Assembly (NCBI GenBank): GCA_000755425.1
Contig: BBMT01000012.1
Location: 1 to 64,000, forward strand
Direction: 5' to 3'
Origin: Vibrio maritimus
GTDB taxonomy: Bacteria > Pseudomonadota > Gammaproteobacteria > Enterobacterales > Vibrionaceae
Length of the DNA: 64,000 nucleotides
This document shows positions 1 through 11,835 of this stretch, one piece after another. Position 1 is the stretch's first letter. The number at the start of each line of letters is the position of its first letter. The notes beneath the pieces were generated by a model. That model worked only from the letters and a program-made list of their open reading frames with translations. It did no database searches and had not been told where the DNA came from. The position numbers and the translations under genes were made by a program.

Positions 1-10
1 ATAGTCAACA

Positions 11-34
11 AAAAGGAGCACCTCTGCTCCTTTT
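11..34 (-). terminator. Intrinsic terminator of the vpsT-like gene
   Basis: A ten-base-pair inverted repeat (AAAAGGAGCA against TGCTCCTTTT) with a four-base loop lies just past the stop codon at 54-56. Read on the minus strand it ends in a T run, as expected for Rho-independent termination. Confidence 0.8.
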
Positions 35-53
35 CATCCAACCGTCGCATTTT

Positions 54-737
54 TCATTGCGAAATATACTCATGAGGCGAAATGTTTTCCTTCACCCAAA
101 TCAAAGCCTGCAGCCGGTTGCTGACATTGATCTTCTTAAACGTGTTATGTAGGTGGGCTTTTACTGTGTTCTCACTTAAGAACAGTTCCTCTGCAATCTG
201 AATGTTAGTGGCACCTTCACCGAGCAGTTTTATGATTTGTTGTTCTCGTTTGGTCAGGTTTGTATAGTATGGGTTGGTAGACGTACATAGTCTTCTGCGG
301 TAGAGCTTGATGTATTGATGGACTAGCCTGCGGCTCATCCACATTTCACCAGACAAAATGCACTTAAAACCCTTTATGAGTTTATCCATTTCATCGTCGT
401 TGTAGAAAAGCCCAACTAAGCGCTGCCAACGCAGTAGTTCGTTCTGCTGTAGACTAGGCTGCGCATTGATAATCACTTCCTGAGCTTCCGCGTCCAAGTA
501 CATTCGGAACTCGTTGTACTTTCTCAAGTGATGATCATTTAACGTAGGCTGATCGATGATGATAAGTGATACATCCTCATCACCTTGGTGACCTCGGTAG
601 TTACTAAGCCGATCTGGGGAAATAAGCCGAACATCCATATCCAGATTTTGTTCTAGCAAGTCTTTTAGCAAGCTAGATTGTAAATTGTTTTCCGCCAACA
701 ATACTGCACGTTGGCTCTTTAATTGAGCCTTTTTCAT
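54..737 (-). CDS. vpsT: VpsT/CsgD-family LuxR-type transcriptional regulator (c-di-GMP-responsive)
   Basis: A 227-residue regulator. Residues 1-125 form a receiver-like domain without a clear phosphoacceptor set, and residues 160-217 form a LuxR-type helix-turn-helix (LTKREQQIIKLL, then SENTVKAHLH). The tetrapeptide WMSR at 133-136 fits the W-[FLM]-[TS]-R c-di-GMP-binding motif known from V. cholerae VpsT, and the surrounding stretch FYNDDEMDKLIKG is very close to VpsT as I recall it. VpsT binds c-di-GMP, dimerises and activates biofilm-matrix genes in the cytoplasm; that role is inferred here from similarity. A perfect CRP-type site lies about 90 bp upstream (827-842), so carbon-status control is plausible. 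No matrix gene cluster is visible in this window. The family assignment is firm; orthology to VpsT rather than to a paralogue is less so. Confidence 0.85.
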   Translation of the reverse strand: MKKAQLKSQRAVLLAENNLQSSLLKDLLEQNLDMDVRLISPDRLSNYRGHQGDEDVSLIIIDQPTLNDHHLRKYNEFRMYLDAEAQEVIINAQPSLQQNELLRWQRLVGLFYNDDEMDKLIKGFKCILSGEMWMSRRLVHQYIKLYRRRLCTSTNPYYTNLTKREQQIIKLLGEGATNIQIAEELFLSENTVKAHLHNTFKKINVSNRLQALIWVKENISPHEYISQ

Positions 738-826
738 TATTCACTCCATGTGATGGGTTGTGCACGTGTCTAATTACAAAGTTAATAATAGTGGGAGATT
801 TCACCCGATCGTCAAGCCGATATTTT

Positions 827-842
827 TGTGATAAAAGTCACA
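827..842. promoter_or_regulatory. Perfect CRP-cAMP consensus site
   Basis: The sequence TGTGA-TAAAAG-TCACA matches the CRP core TGTGA-N6-TCACA at all ten fixed positions. It sits 90 bp upstream of the vpsT-like start codon (737) and far from any other start, so it most probably controls that gene. Whether CRP activates or represses cannot be read from the sequence. Confidence 0.7.
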
Positions 843-1054
843 ATGAAATCGATTTCATTTTATAAAATACATTTCTAACAGTAAGTTATAGATACGTCTC
901 ACTTTTGAGAACACCAAGAATATCATTGGCAAATAGTCAAATAATCTGCGGAACGGCACTTTGAGGGAAGGAAAAATCGAACGATAGTTTATCTATTCTA
1001 TTTCATGATTAGCTTGCATATATCATTCTATACGCAGACTGTTCAAATAAAATA

Positions 1055-1089
1055 CCCTCGACAACGATTTCTCAGTGGCGAGGGTTTTT
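1055..1089 (-). terminator. Hairpin downstream of the small 66-residue gene
   Basis: CCCTCG (1055-1060) pairs with CGAGGG (1079-1084) across an 18-base loop. T-rich sequence flanks both sides: TTTTT on the plus strand and a broken T run on the minus strand. Its place after the minus-strand stop at 1114 suggests it ends that transcript. Confidence 0.55.
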
Positions 1090-1113
1090 GTAATCCAGTT
1101 CTACGATCTAAGC

Positions 1114-1314
1114 CTAATGTATAGGTGTCTGGTTATCTTTATTAAACTTACCGAAGTAGTGCTCTAATACTTCTGGCGTCAGTTTACCTTCAGCCTCTAG
1201 TCTTTTGAGCTCAGCAGCAATCTCTTTCTGCTCTTCAATTGATGGCAATGCCACCTCTGGCTCAGATTCTACTTGAGAAGCCATTTGCTCTAGCTCTTTC
1301 TCAAAATCGCTCAT
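1114..1314 (-). CDS. Small acidic protein of unknown function
   Basis: A 66-residue protein starting MSDFEKELEQMAS, rich in Glu and Lys and predicted helical, with no signal peptide or membrane segment. The start at 1314 is chosen because GAGG sits nine bases upstream; in-frame starts further upstream overlap that ribosome-binding site. It has its own hairpin terminator and stands alone between the vpsT-like regulator and the MoxR operon. I do not recognise a domain. Its length, ribosome-binding site and terminator support a real gene. Confidence 0.7.
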   Translation of the reverse strand: MSDFEKELEQMASQVESEPEVALPSIEEQKEIAAELKRLEAEGKLTPEVLEHYFGKFNKDNQTPIH

Positions 1315-1548
1315 AATGATTAACCTCATCAATACTTGTAAACTGTGGCGATTGTACTTGTTTTAGCGAGCAGGTACCAACATTGCGTGGAGCACACTAC
1401 GCAACTGTTTGCTTTTGCAGCATATTGCTATTCAAGTTTTGATTAAACTCCACAAAGCTATATATTTACAAAACAATGACCTAGGGTTCGGAACTTTTCG
1501 CTCTTTCACTTTTCTATGTTCTTATACTCCCAACAAGGAATCTTCATC

Positions 1549-2505
1549 ATGCCAGCACAGTCTTTCCAACAACTACAACATTACTTGCAGTCTCAAGTTA
1601 TTGGTCAAGACAACCTTGTCACGCAGTTGCTTATCGCCCTACTCGCCGATGGCCATATTTTGGTAGAGGGTCCTCCAGGGCTTGCAAAGACGCGTGCCGT
1701 TAAATCTCTGGCAGATTGTCTTGAAGGCAGCTTCCATCGCGTACAGTTTACGCCAGACCTTTTGCCTTCTGACCTCACAGGCACTGATATCTATCGACCG
1801 GAAACTGGTGAGTTTCAGTTTAAACCTGGCCCAATATTTCATTCATTGATTCTCGCCGATGAGGTAAACCGAGCGCCCGCGAAAGTACAGGCGGCAATGC
1901 TAGAAGCCATGGCAGAGAAACAAATTAGTGTGGGACAAACCACCTACCCGCTTCCTGAACTGTTTTTGGTGATGGCGACTCAAAACCCTATTGAGCAAGA
2001 AGGAACCTACCCGCTTCCAGAAGCACAGCTTGACCGCTTTTTGCTTCATTTAGAAGTGGATTATCCGAACGAAGAGAGCGAACTTGCTATCTTGAGATTA
2101 AACCGAGGTGAAGCACAGGGTGGTCACCAACAGTTTGAAGAAAAACTCAGCCAAGAAACTATCTTTAAAGCGCGACAAGAAGTGCTAGCTATCCACATGG
2201 CGGATGCTATTGAGCGTTATATCGTTCGCCTAGTGATGGCAACAAGGCAACCTGATACCTACAGTCAGAAGCTAGCGAATTGGGTAGAGATGGGGGTCAG
2301 CCCTCGAGCAACGATAGCCTTAGATCGAGCTGCTCGTGCACACGCATGGCTTGCTGGCCGCGATTTCGTAAGCCCTGAAGATGTCCATCAAGTCATTTAT
2401 CCAGTACTGCGTCACCGTTTGTTGCTGAGTTACCAAGCTCAAGCTGAAGGCGTGACTGGAAATCGTGTTATTGAAGAACTTCTCAATACTGTGGCATCCG
2501 CGTAA
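1549..2505 (+). CDS. MoxR-family AAA+ ATPase
   Basis: A 318-residue AAA+ ATPase. Walker A is GPPGLAKT at 41-48, Walker B LILADE at 100-105, and sensor 1 ATQNP at 143-147, followed by the arginine-finger and lid region. MoxR ATPases work with von Willebrand factor A (VWA) proteins as chaperone-like remodelling machines in the cytoplasm, and the VWA genes follow directly here. The start at 1549 has AGGA nine bases upstream; an earlier ATG at 1516 lacks such a site. It is the first gene of a six-gene operon running to 8493, and the length is normal for the family. Confidence 0.93.
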   Translation: MPAQSFQQLQHYLQSQVIGQDNLVTQLLIALLADGHILVEGPPGLAKTRAVKSLADCLEGSFHRVQFTPDLLPSDLTGTDIYRPETGEFQFKPGPIFHSLILADEVNRAPAKVQAAMLEAMAEKQISVGQTTYPLPELFLVMATQNPIEQEGTYPLPEAQLDRFLLHLEVDYPNEESELAILRLNRGEAQGGHQQFEEKLSQETIFKARQEVLAIHMADAIERYIVRLVMATRQPDTYSQKLANWVEMGVSPRATIALDRAARAHAWLAGRDFVSPEDVHQVIYPVLRHRLLLSYQAQAEGVTGNRVIEELLNTVASA

Positions 2506-2539
2506 TGATTCAAGACACTAAGGACAGTTGGAGCGTGAT

Positions 2540-3564
2540 ATGTTGAATCAACTAAAATCAGCATTGTCTCGAGGAGTTTCAAAAAAGCGCGCGCCCAAAG
2601 ATACATTCAAGCAGCTTGTTGAAGAAGGGAAGCTTCCAAAAGCAACCAATGGTGTCACTGTCTCCATTGAAGAACTGTGTTTTTATCAAACACACAGCCA
2701 GCGTTGGCAGCCACCAGCAAAAAGTATTTGGTCACAACTCAATGGTGCTCACGCGAGTCCTAGAAAAGGGCGAGGGATGACGTTTTCTGAGGTAAGGCAA
2801 TATCAAGCTGGGATGATGTTCGCCAAATCGACTGGCGAGTGACAGCTCGCACCGGAAATGTTCACACCAAGCTGTTTACAGAAGAACGCGAACGCCCAGT
2901 TGTTCTTTTTTTGGATGTAACCTCAAGTATGCTGACAGGCACTAAACTGCTACTCAAATCCGTACAGCAGTGTCATTTAGCTGCTTTACTGGCGTTTGTT
3001 GCGCTCAGCAGTAAAGATCGTGTGGGTGCAGTGATCAGAGTTGGCTCTGAACTCATCGAAATTAAACCATCTAGCTCTCGCACGTCAGTCATGCGTTTAC
3101 TTAGCCAGCTGTGCGAGCAACATAACCGCTTTTTACAAGAGAGACCGTTGTTGCAAGATGAATCGCGCATCGATCCATTGAACGCTCAAAGCGATCCGTT
3201 CAATGTCCTAAGCAACCTATGTAAAAAAGGCAGCGAGGTCATTGTTCTTAGTGATTTTTCCCAGCTTGAACCTCCTCAGCTCCAAGCCATGGCTCGTTTA
3301 GCACAACATAATCGAGTGCGAGCCGTGCAGATCTTCGACCCTATTGAAACTGGACAAACTCACGCTCGAAGTACTCAAAAAGTTATCGGGAAACATCAAG
3401 AACTCTCGGTAGACTTTTCAAATGCTGGCGTAAAAAGCCATATTGCAGACGCCTTTGACGCGCAAAACCAGCAATTAGCCGCTGAGTTATCAAAAAGTGG
3501 CATCGCTCTGTCGCTGATTTCAAGCGGAAACCCGCTACTCTCTCAACTTATTCGTTTTAATTAG
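2540..3564 (+). CDS. DUF58 (VWA-like) protein of the MoxR operon, frame interrupted
   Basis: A DUF58-family protein of about 341 residues once one frame change is bridged. The first part ends in the conserved run GRGMTFSEVRQYQAG, and the second resumes with TARTGNVHTKLF, the usual DUF58 core, followed by a VWA-like strand FLDVTSSML. The break lies in GGG at 2810-2812: adding one G restores the expected DDVRQIDWRVTART. GGAG lies six bases before the ATG at 2540. DUF58 proteins are partners of MoxR ATPases; their molecular role is poorly defined. The gene follows moxR by 34 bp. A sequencing indel is the likeliest cause of the break. Confidence 0.85.
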
Positions 3565-3574
3565 TATCATCATT

Positions 3575-4078
3575 ATGAACGCATCAACGCAAACTCACCC
3601 ACTTCCATTAAAGCCACTCCATCTGCCAGAAGCGCCAGAAATGTGGCCACTTCCATGGGGGTATTGGGCAGTGATCGCGACCATTGTCATTACAGCTCTA
3701 CTACTGATTTGGCTAGCGCGCTATTGCAAACGCAAGGCACGTGCGAAAAAGGCTGCTATCAAGCTTATTGAAGCCAATGTTGGGTCTTCACCCTCTTCGG
3801 CAATAGAGATCGTTAGGCAGGCTGCGCTCAGCTACTTTCCCCGTGAGGACATTGCCAAACTGAGTGGTGAGCAGTGGTTAGCATTTCTGGACTCTCAGCT
3901 CGATAACCCTCGATTTAGGGCAAACTATCCACAATGGCAGCATGTTCTCTACCAAAAAGCTGTCACCAGCAATGACACCAGAAAAGAGGAAGATCACACC
4001 CTCGTGGACGATTGTATTCATTGGCTGCACCATGCTCTTCCTCCAAAGCGAAAATTTAGAAATTGGAAACAGTCATGA
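3575..4078 (+). CDS. DUF4381-type membrane protein
   Basis: 167 residues with one strong transmembrane helix at about 28-48 (WAVIATIVITALLLIWLARY) followed by a basic stop-transfer segment and a soluble cytoplasmic tail. This is the layout of the short DUF4381 proteins found between DUF58 and VWA genes in MoxR operons. It starts 10 bp after the DUF58 stop, and its stop overlaps the next start (ATGA at 4075-4078), so translation is probably coupled. The function is unknown; it presumably anchors or bridges the MoxR-VWA complex. Confidence 0.8.
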   Translation: MNASTQTHPLPLKPLHLPEAPEMWPLPWGYWAVIATIVITALLLIWLARYCKRKARAKKAAIKLIEANVGSSPSSAIEIVRQAALSYFPREDIAKLSGEQWLAFLDSQLDNPRFRANYPQWQHVLYQKAVTSNDTRKEEDHTLVDDCIHWLHHALPPKRKFRNWKQS

Positions 4079-5034
4079 GCGGGTTTAGTTTTGAGTGGTG
4101 GTGGATGTTTTTCGCGCTTCCACTACCGATACTCATTTACCAGCTGCGCTCTGTAACAACTGTGCGTGCGCAAATCGCCTTACCACATATGGTCGGGGTA
4201 AGTGGGCGTATTAGTCAACGAGACAAACTGTGCAAGGTAATGGCGATTTTGGGGTGGGTTGCTCTTGTCACCGCCAGTGCAAGACCCGTATGGTTTGATG
4301 AGCCATTACCGTTTACCCTAAACATCGCGATATGATGTTAGTCATTGATTTATCTTATTCAATGTCTCGTGAAGACATGCTGCATGAAGGTGACTACGAA
4401 GACCGACTTTCTACAGTGAAACGTGTGGTTTCAGATTTTGTTGAGCGTCGTGAGGGGGATCGTCTAGGACTGGTTTACTTCGCTGACCATGCTTACTTAC
4501 AAACGCCTCTTACCTTCGATCGCAGAGCCATTCAAACCCAGCTGAATCAAACGGTTCTCAAGCTAATTGGAACGCAAACCGCGATAGGTGATGGCATTGG
4601 GCTAGCCACAAAAACCTTTATCGATGGCGACGCCCCACAACGCGTCATGATCTTGCTCAGCGATGGTAGTAATAATGCCGGAGTGCTCGACCCTATGAAA
4701 GCAGCAGAAATCGCAAAACGTAATGACACGACCATCTATACCATAGGTATTGGAGCTGGTGAGATGCAAGTACGAGAATTTTTTATGACGCGCACCGTCA
4801 ACACCGCGGAAGACTTGGATGAGAAAGCGCTCATCGATATCGCGAAACTCACGGGCGGGCAGTATTTCCGTGCTCGCAACGCTAAAGAGCTCAATACGAT
4901 CTACGATACCATCAACGCACTACAACCCGTTCAGAAAGCGACTCAGTCTTGGCGACCACGCACAGAGTGGTTCCCTCTTCCTGCTTCACTTGGACTAATT
5001 TGCATTGTACTTGTTACCATTATTAGGAGAAATG

Positions 5035-5042
<8 letters not shown>
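4075..5042 (+). CDS. BatA-like membrane VWA-domain protein, frame interrupted
   Basis: About 322 residues after one correction. Two N-terminal membrane helices lead to a VWA domain with the metal-site motif DLSYS (from VIDLSYSMS), a TQTAIGDG loop and LLSDGSNN, then a C-terminal membrane helix near SLGLICIVLVTII. This is the BatA-type layout: inner membrane, with the VWA domain in the periplasm. The frame breaks at CCC 4316-4318; one more C yields the expected FTPKHRDMMLVIDLS. It overlaps the gene before by four bases and the next gene begins inside its end. Confidence 0.87.
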
Positions 5043-6878
<1,836 letters not shown>

Positions 6879-6883
6879 TAAGA

Positions 6884-8493
6884 ATGAAATTGAAACGTCT
6901 ATGTACAAATATTGCCGTCGCACTGCTGTCTATCACCTGCAGTTTTGCCGCCATGGCGCTAAATGTCACCGCCAGCGTGACGAAAACCAATGTGAGTAAG
7001 GATGAGGTTATCCAGCTTAAAATTGTCGCCGATGAAAAGCTTGATGGCAGCAAAGTCAACTTCGATGCACTGAGCGATGACTTTTTTATGGGAAGGCCTA
7101 GCTTTAGTTCATCCGTGAATATTCTAAACGGAACGCGCCGCGATAGTAGTGTTTGGACAATTGCCATTGCGCCGCAGCGCCTCGGCAAGCTCACCATCCC
7201 AAGTTTCGATGTTGATGGCGTGACCACTAGGCCCATTACTCTCATTGTGACCATGGATGATCAAACACCAACCGCAGACGAGTTGATTGAAGTGAGAACT
7301 CAAATTGGCAAAGCGGAACTGTACCCTAAAGAAAGCACGACTCTAGATGCACGCATCATTGTCAAAGTTGACCCTAGAATGCTGCAAAACCCTTCTCTGA
7401 GCGACCCTATCGCCTCTGGACTCGATATTACCGCGATAGGAGAGCCCAAACAGTATCAAGCGGTTATGGACGGTGTTGAGGTATTAATCGTTGATCAGAG
7501 TTACCGTGTTACTGCTACACAAAGTGGCGACTACACTATCGTCGCTCCGACGCTACGAGGTGGTGTTTTGTATAGTAGCCAACGTGGTGGCAGCACGAAG
7601 ATTTTGAACCTGGATAGTAAAGCCCCAGAGGTGAACATCTCTGTATTGCCAGTACCTGAAGACTATAACGGCATTTGGTTACCTACGCCTTCACTCAAGG
7701 CTTCACAAACATGGATGCTAGATAACGGAGAATCTATCACTTCTGACTCGGTGAGCGTAGAGACAGGCGATGCTTTGACACGAACTTTATCGGTGACTGC
7801 CCAAGGAGTATCTGCCGAGCAAATGCCAGAACTCAACATCCGCAATCCAAATGCGTTTAGAGTTTATCCTGAAAAGCCAAGTTTCACCGATAATGGAGAT
7901 GGCTCGGTTACGATGACCCTAAAACAAGTGCTCATCGCTAAGTCGCCCCAAGTTGTTGCGTTACCAAGTGTCGACATCCAATGGTGGGACACTAACTCAA
8001 AACAAGCCGCCACCACCAAACTCAATGGTCTTGACGTTGAAATTATCGCGAACGAAGACAACGCAGCTGTATTACCGACCTCACCTACTCCCCCACCAAC
8101 TAAAATCGTTGTACAAGACTCAGCCTTTGGCCGTGGTTGACTGCCCTGTTTGCTGTACTTTGGTTGGCATTCATGGGGCTTTGGATTAGGGAAAAACGCC
8201 GTTCAGCATTTCCACCAATCAAAACTAACGACAAATCACAGGCATCGAAGAACAAATTGATTCAAGCAGTTCAAGCAAGTGATGCGATAGCAGCGCACAC
8301 ACATTTTGAGAAATGGTGTAAAGAAGAGCGCTTTTCGGCTGCCTCAATCTCTGTTGTCAAAAAAGAACTTGAAGCTATGAGTGCGAGTGTCATGAGACAA
8401 CATTCGAGCCAATGGGATAGCCGGCACTTACTTAAACTCATAGAGTCTATGCAAACAACAACGGACTCTGATGAAGTATTGGCAAAACTTTAA
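6884..8493 (+). CDS. BatD-like protein, frame interrupted
   Basis: About 536 residues after correction. An N-terminal signal peptide (hydrophobic core to about residue 25) is followed by a long periplasmic beta-rich region, beginning VTASVTKTNVSKDEVIQL as in BatD. A C-terminal membrane helix (LTALFAVLWLAFMGLW) and a short cytoplasmic tail follow. The frame breaks near 8133; one more base gives FGRWLTALFAV. It starts 5 bp after the previous stop and is the last gene of the MoxR operon, followed by a strong terminator. The biochemical function is unknown. Confidence 0.85.
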
Positions 8494-8505
8494 ATGATAA
8501 GCACT

Positions 8506-8535
8506 AAAAAAGGCGCTCAATATGAGCGCCTTTTT
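8506..8535. terminator. Bidirectional terminator between batD-like gene and porin
   Basis: AGGCGCTCA and TGAGCGCCT form a nine-base-pair stem with an ATA loop, flanked by an A run on the left and a T run on the right. It can terminate both converging transcripts. Confidence 0.9.
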
Positions 8536-8554
8536 GTCTAATCAAACTAAGTGA

Positions 8555-9649
8555 TTATAGGTAGAAACGAGTACCAATGATGAATTGGTGATCTTTCGCT
8601 TTCTGGTATTTACCTTCACCTTGGTTATCGTAGTTGTAACCAGTGTATGCACGTAGGCGTGGTGAGATAGTGTATTCAGCTTGTACAGAAGTACCAGACT
8701 TAACGCGCAGACCTAGTTCGTCGTCTTTCATTTCTTCGTGCTTAAGGATTAGGTTTAGACCGAAATCTAGGCCGTAAGCTAGGATAGAGTCGAACGCTTT
8801 AGTATCTTTTAGTAGACGGTTGTCGTACGAGTTCATGTACTCGTTTGATGCGTAAGTCGCAGCTACGTATAGACCAGCACCGAAGTTACCGTATTTACCA
8901 GAAACTAGGTGAGATTCAGCTGTGCGTGCAACACCGTCCTCAGTTAGGTTACCAGAGTTAAATGCATAGTTTGCGTTGAAACCGTTAATTGCATAACCAG
9001 CAGCGATTTGACCACGGTTTTGAGACTGTAGGTCAACGACTTTGCTTGTAACTAGCTTAGCTTCAGTTTCACCCTTGTCATTTTTAACAAGATCCACAGA
9101 TTGCTTAGTTGTAGTTACATCGTTAGCACCCTGCCAACCAGCACCGATAGTTAGTGCGCCAGCTGTATCAAAGTCGATAGTGTTTGAGTAAGCAACCATC
9201 TTCTCAGCACGTGCAGTACCGAAGAAACCGTGGTTGTCGTATAGGAACTCGTTTGACCAACCGATTGGCGTATCAACAACACCAGCTGCCATGTAGTATG
9301 GAGACCACTGTGTACCAGCTGCTAGACGACCGTAAGTCTCGTGACCAAGACCGATGTAGCCTAGACGAGTCTTGAACGTGTTCTCAGCACCTTCAAGCAT
9401 GTTCATTTGCCATTCAGCTTTGAAATCAGCCTTGAAGCCGTTACCTAGGTCTTGAATTACTTCAACGTTTAGACGAGGAGACTTCTCTTCAACACGAGCG
9501 TCTTGACCTTTGTGTGCACCAGTAAGACCAACAGTCACGTGACCGCCGATGTTCATTACTGTGCCTTCGTTGTTGTAAACTTCTAGAGCGTTTGCTTGAG
9601 TACCGATTGCTGCAGCTGTAACCGCTACTGCTAGTAGTGTTTTGTTCAT
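8555..9649 (-). CDS. Outer-membrane porin (porin 1 of 5)
   Basis: 364 residues with a cleavable signal peptide (MNKTLLAVAVTAAAIGTQANA, mature start near LEVYNNEG) and the general Gram-negative porin pattern: an early IGGHVTVGL strand, alternating beta strands, and a C-terminal aromatic strand ending TRFYL. The start at 9649 has GGAAG five bases upstream. It is a trimeric 16-strand channel by family; the substrate is not readable. It is closely related to the next gene (shared GRLAAGTQWSPYY / GRVAAGTQWSPYY and LYDNHG), so the pair looks like a tandem duplication. Confidence 0.88.
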   Translation of the reverse strand: MNKTLLAVAVTAAAIGTQANALEVYNNEGTVMNIGGHVTVGLTGAHKGQDARVEEKSPRLNVEVIQDLGNGFKADFKAEWQMNMLEGAENTFKTRLGYIGLGHETYGRLAAGTQWSPYYMAAGVVDTPIGWSNEFLYDNHGFFGTARAEKMVAYSNTIDFDTAGALTIGAGWQGANDVTTTKQSVDLVKNDKGETEAKLVTSKVVDLQSQNRGQIAAGYAINGFNANYAFNSGNLTEDGVARTAESHLVSGKYGNFGAGLYVAATYASNEYMNSYDNRLLKDTKAFDSILAYGLDFGLNLILKHEEMKDDELGLRVKSGTSVQAEYTISPRLRAYTGYNYDNQGEGKYQKAKDHQFIIGTRFYL

Positions 9650-10095
9650 AATGACTTCCATATGACAGTTTCATACTTAAGCGCTTCTTTCTATCCATAA
9701 GAGCGAGAAGCAAAACTCAAGTAATTGGGTGTTAATCGCACTACTCTGAACGCCTGTATTTACAAAACGCTCACTACAAGTGCATGAAAAACATGAATTT
9801 GCGATATGGAGTTACTTTAAACGGGAAGTTCCACGATGTGACGTGAAATGAAATGAAGAGTTAAAAAGCCACCAGAAAACATCATTTAACCCATAACTAT
9901 CATCAACTTAATGACAACGGCATTGAGACAAAATGAGCAGCACTTACATTCTGTAAGATATTTTTACCTTTCGTGCATTTTTTCTACAAATACAAGATAA
10001 ATCAAGCATAACTACCACCAATACCCCAGAGTGGTAGGCATAAAAAAACCCGCTCATATGAGCGGGCTTTAAGATGTTAGGTTAGACGTTTTCCA
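9650..10095. other. Intergenic region between the two minus-strand porins
   Basis: 446 bp holding the upstream region of porin 1 and the terminator of porin 2 (10043-10070). It is AT-rich. I see no gene or clear operator. Confidence 0.55.
10043..10070 (-). terminator. Terminator of porin 2
   Basis: A perfect 18-base palindrome, CCCGCTCATATGAGCGGG, at 10049-10066, followed on the minus strand by seven T. Confidence 0.9.
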
Positions 10096-11178
10096 TTATA
10101 GGAAGAAACGAACACCAGCCATCCATACGTTGTCACGAGCATTGTCGTTCTTGAATTCGCCAGTACCTTCTAGGTCGAACTCATAACCAGCGTATGCACG
10201 TAGACGAGAAGTTACATCGTACTCTGCTTGGATAGCAGTAGTAGCGTAGATAGTTTCGCCTTCGTAGCCTGCGCCGATAGTATTACCATCGTTCTGAACT
10301 GCTTCGTAGTTGATGCTTAGGTTTAGGCTGTTAGATAGGCCGTAAGCTAGGATAGCTTCGTATGCCTTAGTATCTTTAAGCTGAATGCCTTCGTAGCTGT
10401 TCATGTAATCGTTCATTGCATAAACACCGGCAACGTATAGACCTTTACCGTAAGTACCATAATTCGCAGAAACTACGTGAGATTGAGCTTTGTCATCGAT
10501 GCTTTGTACAGTAGATGAGATATCACCGCCAGTGTATGCATAGTTAACACCAAAACCAGCAATTTCGTAACCTAGAGCGATTTGACCACGCTGACCAAGG
10601 TCGTAATTGGCACCAACAATAGGCTTGCCGTCTACATCTTTGTTCTGGAAGTCGTTAGCACCTTGCCAACCTAGACCTACGAATAGAGAACCAGCGTTGT
10701 CAAAGTCGAAACCGTTTGTGTATGCAACCATTGCGTCTGCACGGCCAGTACCTAGGGCACCGTGGTTGTCATATAGGAAATCGTTCGCGAAAGCGATTGG
10801 AAGATCCGCGATACCAGCAGCAGCGTAGTATGGAGACCATTGAGTACCAGCAGCTACGCGACCGAACTCTTCGTGACCAACACCGATGTAACCTAGACGA
10901 GTTGTGAATGAGTTAGCACCACCGTCAAGAAGGTTTGTTTGGAACTCAGCTTTAGTATCAGCAGTCCAGCCGTTACCTAGATCTTGAGTAGCTTCAAAGT
11001 TGATACGTGGAGAAACAGAGTTAACACCACCAGATGTAGACTCAGAGTCGCCTAGACCTACTGTGAAGTGACCGCCTACAGAGAAAGTAGAACCGTCGTT
11101 GTTGTATAGCTCAACTGCTTGTGCAGTAGTACCGAATGCAGCAGCTGCCACTGCTAGTGCGATAAATTTTTTGTTCAT
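10096..11178 (-). CDS. Outer-membrane porin (porin 2 of 5)
   Basis: 360 residues: signal peptide MNKKFIALAVAAAAFGTTAQA, mature start near VELYNNDG, then porin beta strands ending VRFFL. It is a clear paralogue of the porin at 8555 with matching landmarks (GRVAAGTQWSPYYAAAGIAD, FLYDNHGALG). The start at 11178 has GGAAA upstream. It has its own terminator and a long upstream region shared with the plus-strand porins, suggesting independent regulation. Substrate range unknown. Confidence 0.88.
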   Translation of the reverse strand: MNKKFIALAVAAAAFGTTAQAVELYNNDGSTFSVGGHFTVGLGDSESTSGGVNSVSPRINFEATQDLGNGWTADTKAEFQTNLLDGGANSFTTRLGYIGVGHEEFGRVAAGTQWSPYYAAAGIADLPIAFANDFLYDNHGALGTGRADAMVAYTNGFDFDNAGSLFVGLGWQGANDFQNKDVDGKPIVGANYDLGQRGQIALGYEIAGFGVNYAYTGGDISSTVQSIDDKAQSHVVSANYGTYGKGLYVAGVYAMNDYMNSYEGIQLKDTKAYEAILAYGLSNSLNLSINYEAVQNDGNTIGAGYEGETIYATTAIQAEYDVTSRLRAYAGYEFDLEGTGEFKNDNARDNVWMAGVRFFL

Positions 11179-11835
11179 TGGGATTTCCATATTTCAAGTT
11201 TTTGTATCATCACGCTGGATGACATCACGCTCATTAAGTGGTTACGCACACAGACATAACACCTATGCATGCAACCCACCTTGATGTAACGCTGGATTAA
11301 CATGACGAAAGCCACTCTAACCTCAAAGTTCCCAAAGACTTCATAAAAAGACGTAAAACATTAAAAACACTGTTTTCTATTTAAATAAAATGTTTTAAAA
11401 CAAGTGTCTACAAAAATACCAAAAATCATAAAGCGTTATAAAAACAGTGTTTATTTCAGTGATTTTTAGCCAATTTAGATCTTTTAGGGTGATTTTTGTG
11501 ATATTACGCACCCTATTTTGTTCAAAATTCAAACAAATCCAATTAACTATTGAATCAGTAAAACAACGGCTTAAGTCAGACTAATCAGAGCCCACCTTGC
11601 TAGCACGGTACGTGGAGAACGCACACTTGGAGAAATGAGTTACAAAACTACTAATGAAATGGGTGATATATGAGCAATAGATCACAAAATTACAGATAAG
11701 ATGGAACTTTACACCAATCAGTGAGGAAACATTCAAAAGGCGTCCTATCCTTCAAATAGATCGTTCTTAGAGTGGTATCGGAGCGATCTCGCAGTGGAAA
11801 CATTGCAGTGGTTAAAATAATTAAAGGATAGAATT
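11179..11835. other. Divergent intergenic region between porins 2 and 3
   Basis: 657 bp, strongly AT-rich at 11330-11530. It must hold promoters for both divergent porins. I see no reading frame, hairpin terminator or recognisable operator in it. Confidence 0.5.

Larger units (their letters stand above)
738..1113. other. Intergenic region upstream of the vpsT-like gene
   Basis: 376 bp without a supportable gene. It holds the CRP-type site at 827-842 and the terminator hairpin at 1055-1089. The rest is AT-rich and I see nothing else in it. Confidence 0.6.
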
